Positions 16,966-26,521 of a stretch of DNA of 64,000 nt are shown in pieces (the first letter of the stretch is position 1; each line of letters opens with the position of its first letter). The DNA lies in contig NZ_CP030118.1 of NCBI RefSeq assembly GCF_006968745.1, positions 4,492,399 to 4,556,398 of the forward strand, read 5' to 3'. The position numbers and the translations under genes are program-made. The notes under the pieces were generated by a model. The model worked only from the letters and a program-made list of their open reading frames with translations. It made no database searches and was not told the origin of the DNA. This DNA comes from Brasilonema sennae CENA114. GTDB lineage: Bacteria; Cyanobacteriota; Cyanobacteriia; Cyanobacteriales; Nostocaceae.

Positions 16966-17289
16966 ATGTCATCCATTGCAAATGTGACAGATGCCACGTT
17001 CAAGCAAGAAGTTCTTGACAGTGAAGTTCCAGTGTTAGTGGACTTTTGGGCACCGTGGTGTGGACCTTGTCGTATGGTTGGTCCGGTGGTAGATGACATT
17101 GCTGCTGAATATACAGGACAGGTAAAAGTAGTGAAGCTGAATACAGATGAAAATCCTACTATTGCCAGCAATTACGGAATTCGCAGCATTCCTACGCTCA
17201 TAGTGTTCAAAGGTGGACGGCAAGTCGATACTGTAGTTGGTGCAGTGCCAAAGACAACGTTGAGTAAGACTTTAGCACAGTATCTGTAG
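16966..17289 (+). CDS. trxA: thioredoxin
   Basis: A 107-residue cytosolic thiol-disulfide reductant with the canonical active site WAPWC32-G-P-C35, the conserved DFWAP strand, KLNTDENP, and the cis-proline turn IRSIPTL. The length is standard. GGAG precedes ATG 16966 by 8 bases. It is divergent from an ArsR-type gene across a palindrome, so its transcription is probably repressed until a redox or metal signal appears. It may supply electrons to the reductases that follow. Confidence 0.95.
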   Translation: MSSIANVTDATFKQEVLDSEVPVLVDFWAPWCGPCRMVGPVVDDIAAEYTGQVKVVKLNTDENPTIASNYGIRSIPTLIVFKGGRQVDTVVGAVPKTTLSKTLAQYL

Positions 17290-17421
17290 TTCAATTCGTC
17301 ATCAATAACTCACGAATGACGATTTGAACTGGTGTAGGACAGTCAGTCTTGGCTCTTTGATAATCAGTTTTAACAAGACTTGCATAATGCGTAAATCCGA
17401 TCATTTGTTGGAGTTCAAGCA

Positions 17422-18216
17422 ATGGACTTGAAGTTGCATGGTAAATCCGCGCTGGTAAGTGGTTCAACTGCAGGTATTGGTTTTGCAATTGCGCAAGGAC
17501 TTGCACAAGAAGGGGCATCAGTTATTATTACTGGACGATCTTCTGGACGAGTTGAGGAGGCAATCGCCAAAATTCAACACAGCAACCCACAAGCAAAAGT
17601 TTCCGGTGTGGTTGGTGATCTTGCAAAAAAAGAAGGAGCCTCGGAAGTCTTTCAACAAGTTCCTCACATTGATATCCTAATCAACAATCTTGGTGTTTAC
17701 GAGCCAAAGCCATTTTCAGATATCACCGATGAAGACTGGTTCAACATCTTTGAAGCTAACGTTCTTAGTGGAGTCCGTTTGAGTCGCCACTACCTACCAA
17801 AGATGTTGGAACAAGACTGGGGACGTATTATTTTTATATCCAGTGAATCTGCGATACAAATTCCTGTTGAGATGATTCACTATGGTATGACAAAAACGGC
17901 TCAACTTGCCATTGCAAGAGGTTTAGCACAATCGACAATTGGGACTAAAGTCACAGTCAACTCTGTTCTAGCAGGACCAACTCGCTCAGAAGGCGTTGAG
18001 GATTTTGTCGCAAAAATGGCAAAAGACCGTGGTATTAGTTCTGAGGAAGTCGAAGCTGACTTTTTCAAAAATGTTCGCCCAACTTCGCTGATCAAACGCT
18101 TTGCAACAATTGATGAGGTTGCAGCAATGGTTGTTTATCTATCCAGTCCAATAGCCTCAGCCACTAACGGTGCAGCTGTGCGGGTGGATGGCGGGGTTGT
18201 GCAGTCAGTTGTTTAA
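17422..18216 (+). CDS. short-chain dehydrogenase/reductase
   Basis: 264 residues with a Rossmann NAD(P) site (SGSTAGIG at 13-20, with Ser replacing the usual Thr of TGxxxGxG), NNLG at 88-91, and the catalytic set S140/S141, Y154, K158 (YGMTK). A basic GRSSGR after strand 2 suggests NADPH. The C-terminal RVDGG closes the classical SDR fold. It is the first of several oxidoreductases on this strand. The substrate is unknown, probably a carbonyl compound. Confidence 0.9.
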   Translation: MDLKLHGKSALVSGSTAGIGFAIAQGLAQEGASVIITGRSSGRVEEAIAKIQHSNPQAKVSGVVGDLAKKEGASEVFQQVPHIDILINNLGVYEPKPFSDITDEDWFNIFEANVLSGVRLSRHYLPKMLEQDWGRIIFISSESAIQIPVEMIHYGMTKTAQLAIARGLAQSTIGTKVTVNSVLAGPTRSEGVEDFVAKMAKDRGISSEEVEADFFKNVRPTSLIKRFATIDEVAAMVVYLSSPIASATNGAAVRVDGGVVQSVV

Positions 18217-18298
18217 CAGTTATCAGTTATCAGTTACCAGTTATCACAGTTCACTGTTTACTGTTCACTGTTGACTGTTATCAGTTACCTGTTATCAA
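18217..18298. repeat. heptamer tandem repeat array (CAGTTAT / GTTCACT type)
   Basis: Degenerate tandem copies of CAGTTATCAGTTAC pass into CAGTTCACTGTTTACTGTTC and back. Similar arrays occur at about 39583, 40528 and 43525. These are the short tandemly repeated sequences known from heterocystous cyanobacteria. Confidence 0.8.
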
Positions 18299-18376
18299 TT
18301 TCATCCGTCTGAGTGATGACTGAATTAACTAGGAGTTTTGATTTTTGGCTAAGCACAAAATTTGGAGATTCAATTT

Positions 18377-19492
18377 ATGAACGCTAACATAAACTTACTC
18401 TCGCCATACAAACTAGGTGATCTAGAACTGCCCAACCGCATAGTGATGGCTCCCTTAACTCGTAATCGTGCAGGAGAGGGTAATGTACCGCACCAACTCA
18501 ACGCCACCTACTATACTCAACGCGCTTCTGCAGGGCTGATTATCGCTGAAGCCACTCAGGTTTCTCCACAAGGGCAAGGGTATCCTTATACACCAGGAAT
18601 TCACTCGCAAGAACAAGTAGAGGGTTGGAAGTTAGTCACGGATGCAGTGCATCAGCACGGAGGAAGAATTTACTTGCAACTATGGCATGTAGGACGCATT
18701 TCACATCCTGATTTTCAACCGAATGGTGAGTTACCGTTAGCACCTTCTGCGATCGCACCTAAAGGTGAGGTACTGACTTTTGAAGGTATGAAACCATATG
18801 TAACTCCTCGTGCTTTGGAAACGTCGGAGATTCCTGAAATTGTCGAACAATATCGTAAAGGGGCAGAAAATGCTCTGGCAGCTGGTTTTGATGGTGTAGA
18901 AGTTCACAGTGCTAATGGTTATTTACTTGACCAATTCCTCCGGGATGGTACGAATATACGTACAGATAAATATGGCGGTTCTGTAGAAAATCGTGCCCGA
19001 CTGCTGTTGGAGGTAACCGAAGCAGTTGTTGGAGTGTGGGGTGCAAAACGGGTTGGGGTACGCCTTTCTCCCAGTGGGACGTTTAACGATATGCAAGACT
19101 CCAATCCACTGGAAACATTTGGTTATGCTGCCCAAGCCTTGAACCAGTTTGATTTAGCATATCTGCATATTTTTGAGGCGATAGATCGCGATATCCAACA
19201 TGGAGCAATAGTGGTGCCAACCAGTCATATACGCGATCGCTATCACGGTACACTTATCGTTAATGGGGCATACACTCGCGAAAAAGGCGATGCAGTCCTA
19301 GCCAAAGAAGAAGCAGAGCTCGTTGCTTTTGGCACACTATATATATCAAACCCCGATTTACCCCGGCGTTTTGCTCTCAATGCACCGCTGACTGAGGGAG
19401 ATTCGACGACTTTTTATGGTGGTGGAGAAAAGGGTTACACCGATTATCCGACAGTAGAAGAGCAATATCCCTCTTTAGTAGGAGCCAAATAA
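18377..19492 (+). CDS. alkene reductase of the Old Yellow Enzyme family
   Basis: A 371-residue FMN-dependent ene-reductase that would reduce activated C=C bonds of enones and nitro compounds with NADPH. The start is ATG 18377, with TTGGAGA 15 bases upstream; an in-frame TTG at 18362 is less likely. Diagnostic features are NRIVMAPLTRNRA near the N-terminus, the substrate-anchoring H177-S-A-N180 in EVHSANGYLLDQF, and the RTDKYGGS turn. The class matches NemA/XenB-like enzymes. It sits between an SDR and a nitroreductase in the redox island. Confidence 0.95.
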   Translation: MNANINLLSPYKLGDLELPNRIVMAPLTRNRAGEGNVPHQLNATYYTQRASAGLIIAEATQVSPQGQGYPYTPGIHSQEQVEGWKLVTDAVHQHGGRIYLQLWHVGRISHPDFQPNGELPLAPSAIAPKGEVLTFEGMKPYVTPRALETSEIPEIVEQYRKGAENALAAGFDGVEVHSANGYLLDQFLRDGTNIRTDKYGGSVENRARLLLEVTEAVVGVWGAKRVGVRLSPSGTFNDMQDSNPLETFGYAAQALNQFDLAYLHIFEAIDRDIQHGAIVVPTSHIRDRYHGTLIVNGAYTREKGDAVLAKEEAELVAFGTLYISNPDLPRRFALNAPLTEGDSTTFYGGGEKGYTDYPTVEEQYPSLVGAK

Positions 19493-19574
19493 TTCGTTGT
19501 TCTTATAGATGTACGAATGATGAACAGCTGTGATCCAAGCTTATAATCTTTGTGAAAATTGACGGATAAATCTC

Positions 19575-20246
19575 ATGGTTCAAGAACTCAACCTTCAAAC
19601 TAAACCTCTAGATGTACCCAGCGCCATTATTCAGCGTCGTTCTATCAAGACTTTCAAATCAGATCCCATATCCCCGGAACTACTTAGGCAACTCGTTGAA
19701 CTCACCGTAGCAGCGCCCAGTAGCTATAACATTCAAGATTGGCGGATAGTTCTTGTGCAAGATGAGGCACAAAAAGCGGCTCTTTCTGCAGCATCTTGGA
19801 ATCAAAAACAAGTCGTTGAAGCGCCTGTGACATTTGTCTTTGCTGCTGATGCGACTGCTGGAGAACAAGACTTAACACCGATTTTGAATCAGGGACTCGA
19901 AACGGGTGCATGGAATGAGAAGACGGTAAACTACTTTAAAACCAATATCCCGCAGTATCAAGCAGGACTTGGAGACAAGCGTCGGGAGTATGCCATCAAA
20001 GATGCCATAATCGCTGCAACTCATTTGGTGCTAGCAGCAGAAAGTCTGGGCTTGTCCACCTGCTTTATGAATGGTTGGATTGAAGAGAAAGTCAAGGAAG
20101 TGATTGGTGCTGCGGATAATCCAGATATTGCGATCGCAGTTCTTGTACCAGTTGGATATGCAGCAGAACCACGTCGGGATCCCGGACGTCTGCCATTTGC
20201 CCATAACGTTTTTGTGGATAGACTGGGAAACCCTTATGAGAGTTGA
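19575..20246 (+). CDS. nitroreductase family protein
   Basis: A 223-residue FMN protein of the NfsB-like family: N-terminal RRSIKTFKSDPISPELL with the Arg that binds the FMN phosphate, APSSYNIQDWRIVLV, the later ATHLVLAAESLGLSTCFMNG and a closing VPVGYAAE. These enzymes reduce nitroaromatics, quinones or act as dihydropteridine-type reductases. It lies 82 bases after the ene-reductase in the same direction. Confidence 0.9.
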   Translation: MVQELNLQTKPLDVPSAIIQRRSIKTFKSDPISPELLRQLVELTVAAPSSYNIQDWRIVLVQDEAQKAALSAASWNQKQVVEAPVTFVFAADATAGEQDLTPILNQGLETGAWNEKTVNYFKTNIPQYQAGLGDKRREYAIKDAIIAATHLVLAAESLGLSTCFMNGWIEEKVKEVIGAADNPDIAIAVLVPVGYAAEPRRDPGRLPFAHNVFVDRLGNPYES

Positions 20247-20619
20247 GATGAGAACTGTCCACGTATTCTCGCCAAAGTAAAAGACATCACGAGCAAACAA
20301 TGGGTAGACAGCAAGTCACCAGAGTACTACTATTTGATTGACTCATGAGCGATTGACTTTGCAGCAAAGTCAATCGCACCAAAATCATCTACCAAGTCAA
20401 ACAATTTCAACCATGTCCTTTAACTGCTAACTCACATTTTGCACTTAGAAAAACTAGTGTATTTTAACACTCAATACTAAACCTGAAGCCCATATTTTAC
20501 CGGTAAAAGCCAATAAAAGTTATGTAACTTTCTTGCGCTGCTTTTGACTCAGCCCAGGCTTATACGGTTAGGTGCAAGATATAAGCTAACCCCAATCAGC
20601 AATCACAGGACTCATCATC
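20247..20619. other. intergenic region with strong hairpin
   Basis: No gene. A perfect stem-loop is listed at 20349-20377. The second half is probably the promoter region for the SDR at 20620. I see no clear -10/-35 pair. Confidence 0.5.
20349..20377 (+). terminator. perfect 13-bp hairpin after the nitroreductase gene
   Basis: GCGATTGACTTTG, loop CAG, CAAAGTCAATCGC. There is no T-run after it, so it may be a factor-aided terminator, mRNA 3' protector or protein-binding palindrome. Confidence 0.5.
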
Positions 20620-21369
20620 ATGAAAAAACTAGAAGGAAAAGTCGCTCTTGTCACCGGCGGTACCAGTGGCATCGGTCTTGCCACTGCCAAGCGCTTTGTC
20701 GCCGAAGGTGCCTATGTCTTCATCACGGGTCGTCGCCAAACTGAACTTGATGCTGCCGTGAAAGTGATCGGTAAAAACGTCACGGGTATTCAGAGTGATG
20801 CCTCGAATCTTGCAGACCTCGATCGCCTGTTCGCCACGATCAAGCAAGAGCAAGGACACCTTGATGTGATCTTCGCCAATGCTGGCGGTGGAGAACTCGT
20901 CCCACTCGGCGAAATCACCGAAGAACACTTTGACAAAACGTTCAACACTAACGTCAAAGGTCTGCTGTTCACTGTGCAGAAGGCACTGCCACTGTTGCCA
21001 GAGGGCGCTTCTATTATCCTGAATGCTTCTCAGACTTCTATAAAAGGTACGCCAGCTTTCAGTGTTTACAGCGCCACCAAAGCCGCCGTGAGATCATTTG
21101 CTCGGAATTGGATACTCGACCTCAGAGAACGCAAGATCCGAGTGAATGCCATTAGCCCTGGTGTGGTTCCGACTCCTGCTTACGATCATTTGGGACTGAA
21201 TGACCAGCAGTTGCAAGAATTCGTGGACAGTCAAGCCAGCGCCATCCCGTTGGGAAGAGTAGGCACGCCTGATGAGATTGCCAAAGCCGTTGTCTTTCTA
21301 GCTTCAGACGACAGCAGCTTTGTGAACGGCATCGAGTTGTTTGTCGATGGCGGTATGGCACAGATTTGA
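20620..21369 (+). CDS. short-chain dehydrogenase/reductase
   Basis: 249 residues, a complete classical SDR: TGGTSGIG at 12-19, NAGG, catalytic S137, Y150 and K154 (YSATK), and the C-terminal FVDGGMAQI. TGRRQ after strand 2 suggests NADPH. It resembles the glucose/ribitol or 3-oxoacyl reductase groups, common in Proteobacteria. The coding sequence is richer in G+C than its neighbours, which hints at separate acquisition. Confidence 0.9.
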   Translation: MKKLEGKVALVTGGTSGIGLATAKRFVAEGAYVFITGRRQTELDAAVKVIGKNVTGIQSDASNLADLDRLFATIKQEQGHLDVIFANAGGGELVPLGEITEEHFDKTFNTNVKGLLFTVQKALPLLPEGASIILNASQTSIKGTPAFSVYSATKAAVRSFARNWILDLRERKIRVNAISPGVVPTPAYDHLGLNDQQLQEFVDSQASAIPLGRVGTPDEIAKAVVFLASDDSSFVNGIELFVDGGMAQI

Positions 21370-21443
21370 AGCGCCTTAAAAGCGATATATCAGATAAGCT
21401 ACTCGTGACAAACAGTTCATTTAAACATCAGGAAATATAACTA

Positions 21444-22151
21444 ATGATTTCGCTTTATTACTGGACAACACCAAACGGACATAAAATCACAATCTTCCTT
21501 GAAGAAGTGGGAATACCTTACACAATTGTTCCTGTCAACATTGGCGCGGGGGATCAATTTAAGCCTGAGTTTCTCAAAATTTCTCCTAACAATCGTATCC
21601 CCGCAATTGTGGATCATGAACCAGCAGGAGGTGGTGAACCGATTTCAGTTTTTGAGTCTGGTGCTATCTTGCTGTATTTGGCAGAAAAAACAGGGAAGTT
21701 GATTCCAGGAGATTTGCGCGAACGCGTTGAAGTCCTGCAATGGCTTTTTTGGCAAATGGGCGGTTTGGGACCGATGGCGGGACAGAATCACCACTTCAGC
21801 CAATACGCACCCGAAAAAATTGAATATGCTATCAACCGCTATGTGAATGAGACAGGACGCTTGTATGCTGTCCTAGATAAGCGGCTGTCTGATAGAGAGT
21901 TTATTGCTGGCGATTACTCAATCGCTGATATTGCTACCTATCCGTGGATTGTGCCATATGAGCGCCAAGCTCAAAACTTGGAGAACTTTCCTCACCTAAA
22001 GCGCTGGTTTGAAACAATTCAAGCGCGTCCAGCAACAATTCGTGCTTACGAAAAGGCAGAAGCCTTCAAAAATCAGGCGCTCGATGTAGAAAAGTCAAGA
22101 GATTTGTTATTTAGCCAGTCGGCAAAAACAATTCAGAAGCCCACAACTTAA
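21444..22151 (+). CDS. glutathione S-transferase (Nu/Ure2p-like class)
   Basis: 235 residues. The N-terminal thioredoxin-like domain has YYWTTPNGHKITIFLEE, ISPNNRIPAIVD and FESGAILLYLAEKTGK (glutathione-binding turn). The C-terminal helical domain carries FIAGDYSIADIATYPWI. The TTPNG pattern is that of the YfcG/YghU class, which has disulfide-bond oxidoreductase activity with glutathione. It fits the theme of electrophile and peroxide handling in this island. Confidence 0.92.
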   Translation: MISLYYWTTPNGHKITIFLEEVGIPYTIVPVNIGAGDQFKPEFLKISPNNRIPAIVDHEPAGGGEPISVFESGAILLYLAEKTGKLIPGDLRERVEVLQWLFWQMGGLGPMAGQNHHFSQYAPEKIEYAINRYVNETGRLYAVLDKRLSDREFIAGDYSIADIATYPWIVPYERQAQNLENFPHLKRWFETIQARPATIRAYEKAEAFKNQALDVEKSRDLLFSQSAKTIQKPTT

Positions 22152-22159
22152 AAATTTTA

Positions 22160-22192
22160 GGGGAGTATCAGGACGCACAGCACTGACTCCCC
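22160..22192 (+). terminator. hairpin after the glutathione transferase gene
   Basis: GGGGAGT (22160-22166) and ACTCCCC (22186-22192) are perfect inverted copies, 9 bases past the stop. There is no strong T-run, so it is a moderate candidate only. Confidence 0.4.
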
Positions 22193-22268
22193 TTATCCGT
22201 TTATCCATGTTTAGTATCTGTATTATAAGCAGCATATTAGACTCGGATAAGTGTTGAGGGATGTCAAG

Positions 22269-22973
22269 ATGAAATTCTTTATTGTTCACGCTCACCCAGA
22301 ACCCAACAGTTTCAATAGTGCACTGACTCGCTATGCTAAGGAAGTACTGCATACCATTGGACATGAGGTGATTATTTCTGACCTTTATGCCATGCAGTTT
22401 AACCCAGTTTCTGACCGCCGCAACTTCACTTCTCATAAAGAACAAAAGTACTATAATCAGCAAAGTGAAGAAATGTATGCCACTCAAATTGATGGCTTTG
22501 CCCCAGATATCAAAGCGGAGATGGAGAAACTGGAGTGGTGCGATGTGCTGATTTTTCAGTTTCCACTTTGGTGGTTTGGACTTCCTGCGATCCTCAAGGG
22601 TTGGGTTGATAGAGTTTTTGCAATGGGAAAAATTTATGGTGGCGGGAGGTTTTATGACAATGGAGTTTTTCAAGGAAAAAAAGCCATGCTGTCTCTCACC
22701 ACAGGTGGTGGATTAACCATGTACACCGAAATAGGGATCAATGGTGAGATTCGTACGATCCTCTATCCAATTAATCACGGAATTTTTCGCTTTGTAGGTT
22801 TCGATGTTTTGCCACCTTTCATTGTTTGGGGCGCAAGTCGCATCGGGGATGAGCGTCGCCAAGCTTATTTGGAAGAGTATAAGCAGCGGTTGTTAACGAT
22901 TAATGCAACGCCTCCTATTGTGTATCCCTCACTGAAAGATTTTGATGAAAATTTCCAACTGAAGCAGTCATGA
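22269..22973 (+). CDS. NAD(P)H:quinone-type flavodoxin-fold oxidoreductase
   Basis: The start at ATG 22269 is chosen because GAGGG lies 8 bases before it and the protein then begins MKFFIVHAHPEPNSFNSALT, the FAD/FMN-binding opening of the NQO1/KefF/MdaB family. Further marks are LIFQFPLWWFGLPAILKGW and a GG(R)FYDNG loop. The 234 residues match the family. It would transfer two electrons from NAD(P)H to quinones or nitro compounds, avoiding semiquinone radicals. It ends the redox island. Confidence 0.92.
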   Translation: MKFFIVHAHPEPNSFNSALTRYAKEVLHTIGHEVIISDLYAMQFNPVSDRRNFTSHKEQKYYNQQSEEMYATQIDGFAPDIKAEMEKLEWCDVLIFQFPLWWFGLPAILKGWVDRVFAMGKIYGGGRFYDNGVFQGKKAMLSLTTGGGLTMYTEIGINGEIRTILYPINHGIFRFVGFDVLPPFIVWGASRIGDERRQAYLEEYKQRLLTINATPPIVYPSLKDFDENFQLKQS

Positions 22974-23707
22974 TAAGCTGTTGCGCGATAACTTGCATAT
23001 TTTGCCCTAGAAGAGAGCCGTTAAATTTCTGGTAAATTATCAAGGACGATTGTCCATGTGCAAGCGCGTGCCTCTGGTTGCGATGCTCCCTCTGGGAGCA
23101 GCCGTGTTTTTGGGTAATACTTGATACAAAAGAGTGCAGTGGGTAAGAGCTTATGCCTAATCACTCTGGAAGCGAAACAACAGCTAGACCATTTGATTTT
23201 GTTTTACCAATAAGAGAAAAATAAGACAGATTAAAGAGAAACATTTTCATTCTTGCTGGTGTGCAAATGCTCATGGGGGGTATTTAGTCATTCTCCAGCT
23301 ATGAATTGCGGGGGTTTCGCCTGAAAATCTTGATCGATCTTGTCGAAATTCAGTATACTACAAAAGAATATTTTCAATAGACTTAACGTTTCTATTTTCT
23401 ACAATAATAAGAAATTATGAATTGTTATAATAAGCTTTCAAAACAATGTTACATTTCTATCAAAATTTTATTAAAATAACCAAGGTGCGTAACTGATTAG
23501 TAAAAATCGATTAGATTTGTTATTGTGAGCAAAAAAGGATAAAAAGTAAAGTACAAAAAATGTAAAAATGTTTACTTCATTATACAGATTTTTGTTCTAT
23601 GCTAAAGGAAACCGTCCTAAAAGTTAAGATACTTGTACGCCGGATTATCTCCATCCTTGCCAATGATTCGTCACGTCTACAGTTGACCTTTATTTGATCA
23701 AACTCCT
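22974..23707. other. AT-rich intergenic region
   Basis: 734 bases without a gene. A small GCTCCC-TCT-GGGAGC hairpin lies at 23085-23099, followed after a few bases by GTTTTTG; it may end transcription of the redox island. The rest is AT-rich and probably includes the promoter of the CHAT protein at 23708. No other signal found. Confidence 0.5.
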
Positions 23708-26293
23708 ATGAGTAGGTTAGTTGTTTTAAGCCTAGGTCAAGGGAACCTACACGAAGGCTGTGCTACGGTGACGGCTCAGCTTGGAGAAGCAGACAACCCC
23801 TACCAGATGAAATTCACTGCCAGCTTACCAGCCGCACCAAAAATTTATGAACTATACCAAACTTGGCAGTCAGTTTATTATGCTTTTTATCAACGCTTGA
23901 GTTGGCGTCTGGATAACGAAGTAGATGATAATTTTGAAATTGCAGAAGATTGTATCACTAATATTTCTGAAGCTGATATTCATGGCTTGTGTAAGCTGTT
24001 GTCAAAAAAAATCAATACATGGCTTAACTCAACAAAGTTTCGCAAAATAGACCAGCAGTTACGTACACAATTAAAACCCTCTGAAGAAATTCGCTTCATT
24101 ATTGAAACCAACGACCATTTACTGCGACGACTTCCTTGGCATCTGTGGAAATTTTTTGACGATTACCCATATGCAGAAGTGGCGTTGAGTGCGCCAGAGT
24201 ATCAAAACACTAATAAATTGCTGGTAAATAATCGCACAGGTAAAGTGAGAATTTTGGCAATTTTTGGGAATAGTCAGGGAATTGATATTAGTCAGGATAA
24301 AACTCTTTTAGATAAACTATCAACTCAAGCAGAAGTTAGATTTTTAATAGAGCCAAATCTCGGTCATTTAAACGATCAGCTATGGCAACAAAATTGGGAT
24401 ATTCTCTTTTTTGCGGGTCATAGTTTTAGTCAAGAAAAAGGATTTTTGCAAATAAATAAAACAGATACAATTACCCTTGAGCAGTTAAGATATGGTCTAA
24501 GACAAGCTATTAGTCGTGGGTTGAAGCTAGCGATTTTCAACTCTTGTGATGGTTTAGGGTTGGCGCAGGAACTCCAAGATTTGCAAATTCCACAAGTGAT
24601 TGTCATGCGTGAGCCTGTACCGGATGTCGTCGCTCAAGAATTTTTAAAGTATTTTCTGGCAGAATTTTCAACTGGAAAGTCTTTATACAATGCAGTGCGT
24701 TCTGCACGCGAAAGACTGCAAGGATTAGAGGTGGAATATCCCTGTGCCACTTGGCTACCAATGATTTTCCAGAATCCTGCTGAACCATCTATGATTTTGT
24801 CACAGCAAAATGTATGGACTAAACGCAAACAGAAGACAGATTTCTCAATGCTGGCTTCCACCCCAAATGCTAGAGGTGTGCAAACAAACATCCGATTGCC
24901 AGTAGTCACCTCAGTTTTTTCCAAAACAACGGCTCTCGATTCACTCATTGAGATGCTCAATGGCAAGTTCCTGGAATATCAAAATCGCCCCCTTAATCAT
25001 ACAGAAATTTTTGTTTTACGAGGTATTTGGCAAAGTCAAACTTACAACCAAATTGCTCAACAGGGAGGCTATAGTCCTAATTACTTTACTAAGAATGTCG
25101 CTCGAAAATTATGTCAAAAATTGTCTGAACTGATCGGCAACCGTGTGACTAAAAAAAACTGTCGGACGCTACTAGAGTCGTATGTGACTACACAAGCTTC
25201 TCCAAAAACAACCTTGGAACAACGTCCCTCTGTAAGAAATTCTCCCAATTTCCAGCAGGAAATGTCACCTCGTTTTCCTAGTGGTTTAGTCCCGCTTGGT
25301 TCTCCCTATTACATTGAACAACCAGAGATTACCACACAGGTTTATAAAGAAATTATCAACCCAGGAGCCTTAATTCGCATGAAAGCTCCTCAAGAAATGG
25401 GTAAAACCTCGCTGCTGATCAGGATTGTTGAGTATGCCAAGCAGATCGGCTACCATACAGTGAGCCTGAATTTGCAGGAGCAAGTTGATCAAACTATCTT
25501 GAGCGATTTGAACCGCTTTTTGCGTTGGTTATGTGCCAACATCTCTTGTCAGCTTGAGCTTGAACCAAGATTAGACGAGTTTTGGGATGAAGATATTGGC
25601 AGCAAAGTCAGCTGCTCGCTTTATTTACGAAATTATGTCTTAGAGCAGATTGATTCTCCTCTGGTTTTGGCGTTGGACGAAGTGAATCAGATTTTTGAGC
25701 ATCCACAAGTGGCACAAGAATTTTTACCCTTGTTGCGTTCCTGGTACGAAGACGCCAAAAGGCAACCTATTTGGCAAAAGCTGCGCTTGATTGTGGCTCA
25801 CTCAACTGAAGTTTATGTTCCCCTCCAGCTGAATCAGTCTCCATTTAATGTCGGACTACCGATTGAGTTAAACTATTTTAGTTTAGAGCAGGTGCAAGAG
25901 TTAGCCCAGCGCTTTGGACTCAATTGGACAGATGATGAAGCAAGGTTAGTAACGGACATCGTTGGCGGACATCCTTCATTAGTACACCTGACACTTTATC
26001 ACCTTAGTCGTGGAGAGGTTGCTTTAGGGCAACTGCTGCAAACTGCTGCCACACCCACAAGCATTTATTACCGTCATATCCAGCCTTATTGGGCAACTTT
26101 GAAGGTGCAACCAGAATTAGCATTTGCTGTTTCTACAGTGATGAGTGCTAGTAAACCTGTAAAGTTAGAACCTGTTCTTGCTCATAAGTTAAAAAGTATG
26201 GGGTTGATTAAGTTGGATGACAATCTAGCTACACCTAGTTGTCGGTTGTATCAAGAGTATTTTCAATTGAAGTGTGATATAAATCCAAGCTAA
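23708..26293 (+). CDS. CHAT protease - HTH - AAA-like ATPase (STAND-type conflict protein)
   Basis: 861 residues in three parts. Residues about 1-365 end in a CHAT caspase-like protease domain with the dyad His near 237 (FFAGHS) and Cys near 279 (NSCDG), closed by ATWLPMIFQNP. Residues about 415-490 form a helix-turn-helix like that of vWA-MoxR-associated proteins (TYNQIAQQGGYSPNYFTKNV, RVTKKN). Residues about 530-800 are an AAA-like NTPase (PF14516 type) with Walker A APQEMGKTSLL and Walker B LVLALDEVNQIF. Nothing marks a signal peptide or membrane anchor. CHAT plus STAND-like NTPase suggests a switch that activates proteolysis on a trigger, as in conflict or cell-death systems. Single gene; the trigger and target are unknown. 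Confidence 0.85.
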   Translation: MSRLVVLSLGQGNLHEGCATVTAQLGEADNPYQMKFTASLPAAPKIYELYQTWQSVYYAFYQRLSWRLDNEVDDNFEIAEDCITNISEADIHGLCKLLSKKINTWLNSTKFRKIDQQLRTQLKPSEEIRFIIETNDHLLRRLPWHLWKFFDDYPYAEVALSAPEYQNTNKLLVNNRTGKVRILAIFGNSQGIDISQDKTLLDKLSTQAEVRFLIEPNLGHLNDQLWQQNWDILFFAGHSFSQEKGFLQINKTDTITLEQLRYGLRQAISRGLKLAIFNSCDGLGLAQELQDLQIPQVIVMREPVPDVVAQEFLKYFLAEFSTGKSLYNAVRSARERLQGLEVEYPCATWLPMIFQNPAEPSMILSQQNVWTKRKQKTDFSMLASTPNARGVQTNIRLPVVTSVFSKTTALDSLIEMLNGKFLEYQNRPLNHTEIFVLRGIWQSQTYNQIAQQGGYSPNYFTKNVARKLCQKLSELIGNRVTKKNCRTLLESYVTTQASPKTTLEQRPSVRNSPNFQQEMSPRFPSGLVPLGSPYYIEQPEITTQVYKEIINPGALIRMKAPQEMGKTSLLIRIVEYAKQIGYHTVSLNLQEQVDQTILSDLNRFLRWLCANISCQLELEPRLDEFWDEDIGSKVSCSLYLRNYVLEQIDSPLVLALDEVNQIFEHPQVAQEFLPLLRSWYEDAKRQPIWQKLRLIVAHSTEVYVPLQLNQSPFNVGLPIELNYFSLEQVQELAQRFGLNWTDDEARLVTDIVGGHPSLVHLTLYHLSRGEVALGQLLQTAATPTSIYYRHIQPYWATLKVQPELAFAVSTVMSASKPVKLEPVLAHKLKSMGLIKLDDNLATPSCRLYQEYFQLKCDINPS

Positions 26294-26521
26294 AAACCCA
26301 AGTCAGCCGCGTGGTGAGGTTGTGCTGCACCGAAGGTAGGGAACTGGTATCCAGCAATGCCTGATATCGTGTCTGGTTAAAGACTTATCATTAAAATACA
26401 GCAGTAGGAAGTGAACACCAAACTAGTCTGTAAAATGAGTTGACCAATGCTAAAAGTAGTTGTAAAACAAGACTCTAACTAAAGTAGTCAACTATGGATA
26501 AGTTTCACGGAGCAGATAAAG

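Noticed and set aside
18217..18298. CRISPR array
   Set aside because: The repeat unit is 7 bases and degenerate with no spacers, and no cas gene is present; it is a short tandem repeat.
22107..22673. 188-residue antisense frame over the quinone reductase start
   Set aside because: No start signal or domain; the sense frame carries the flavodoxin-fold opening.
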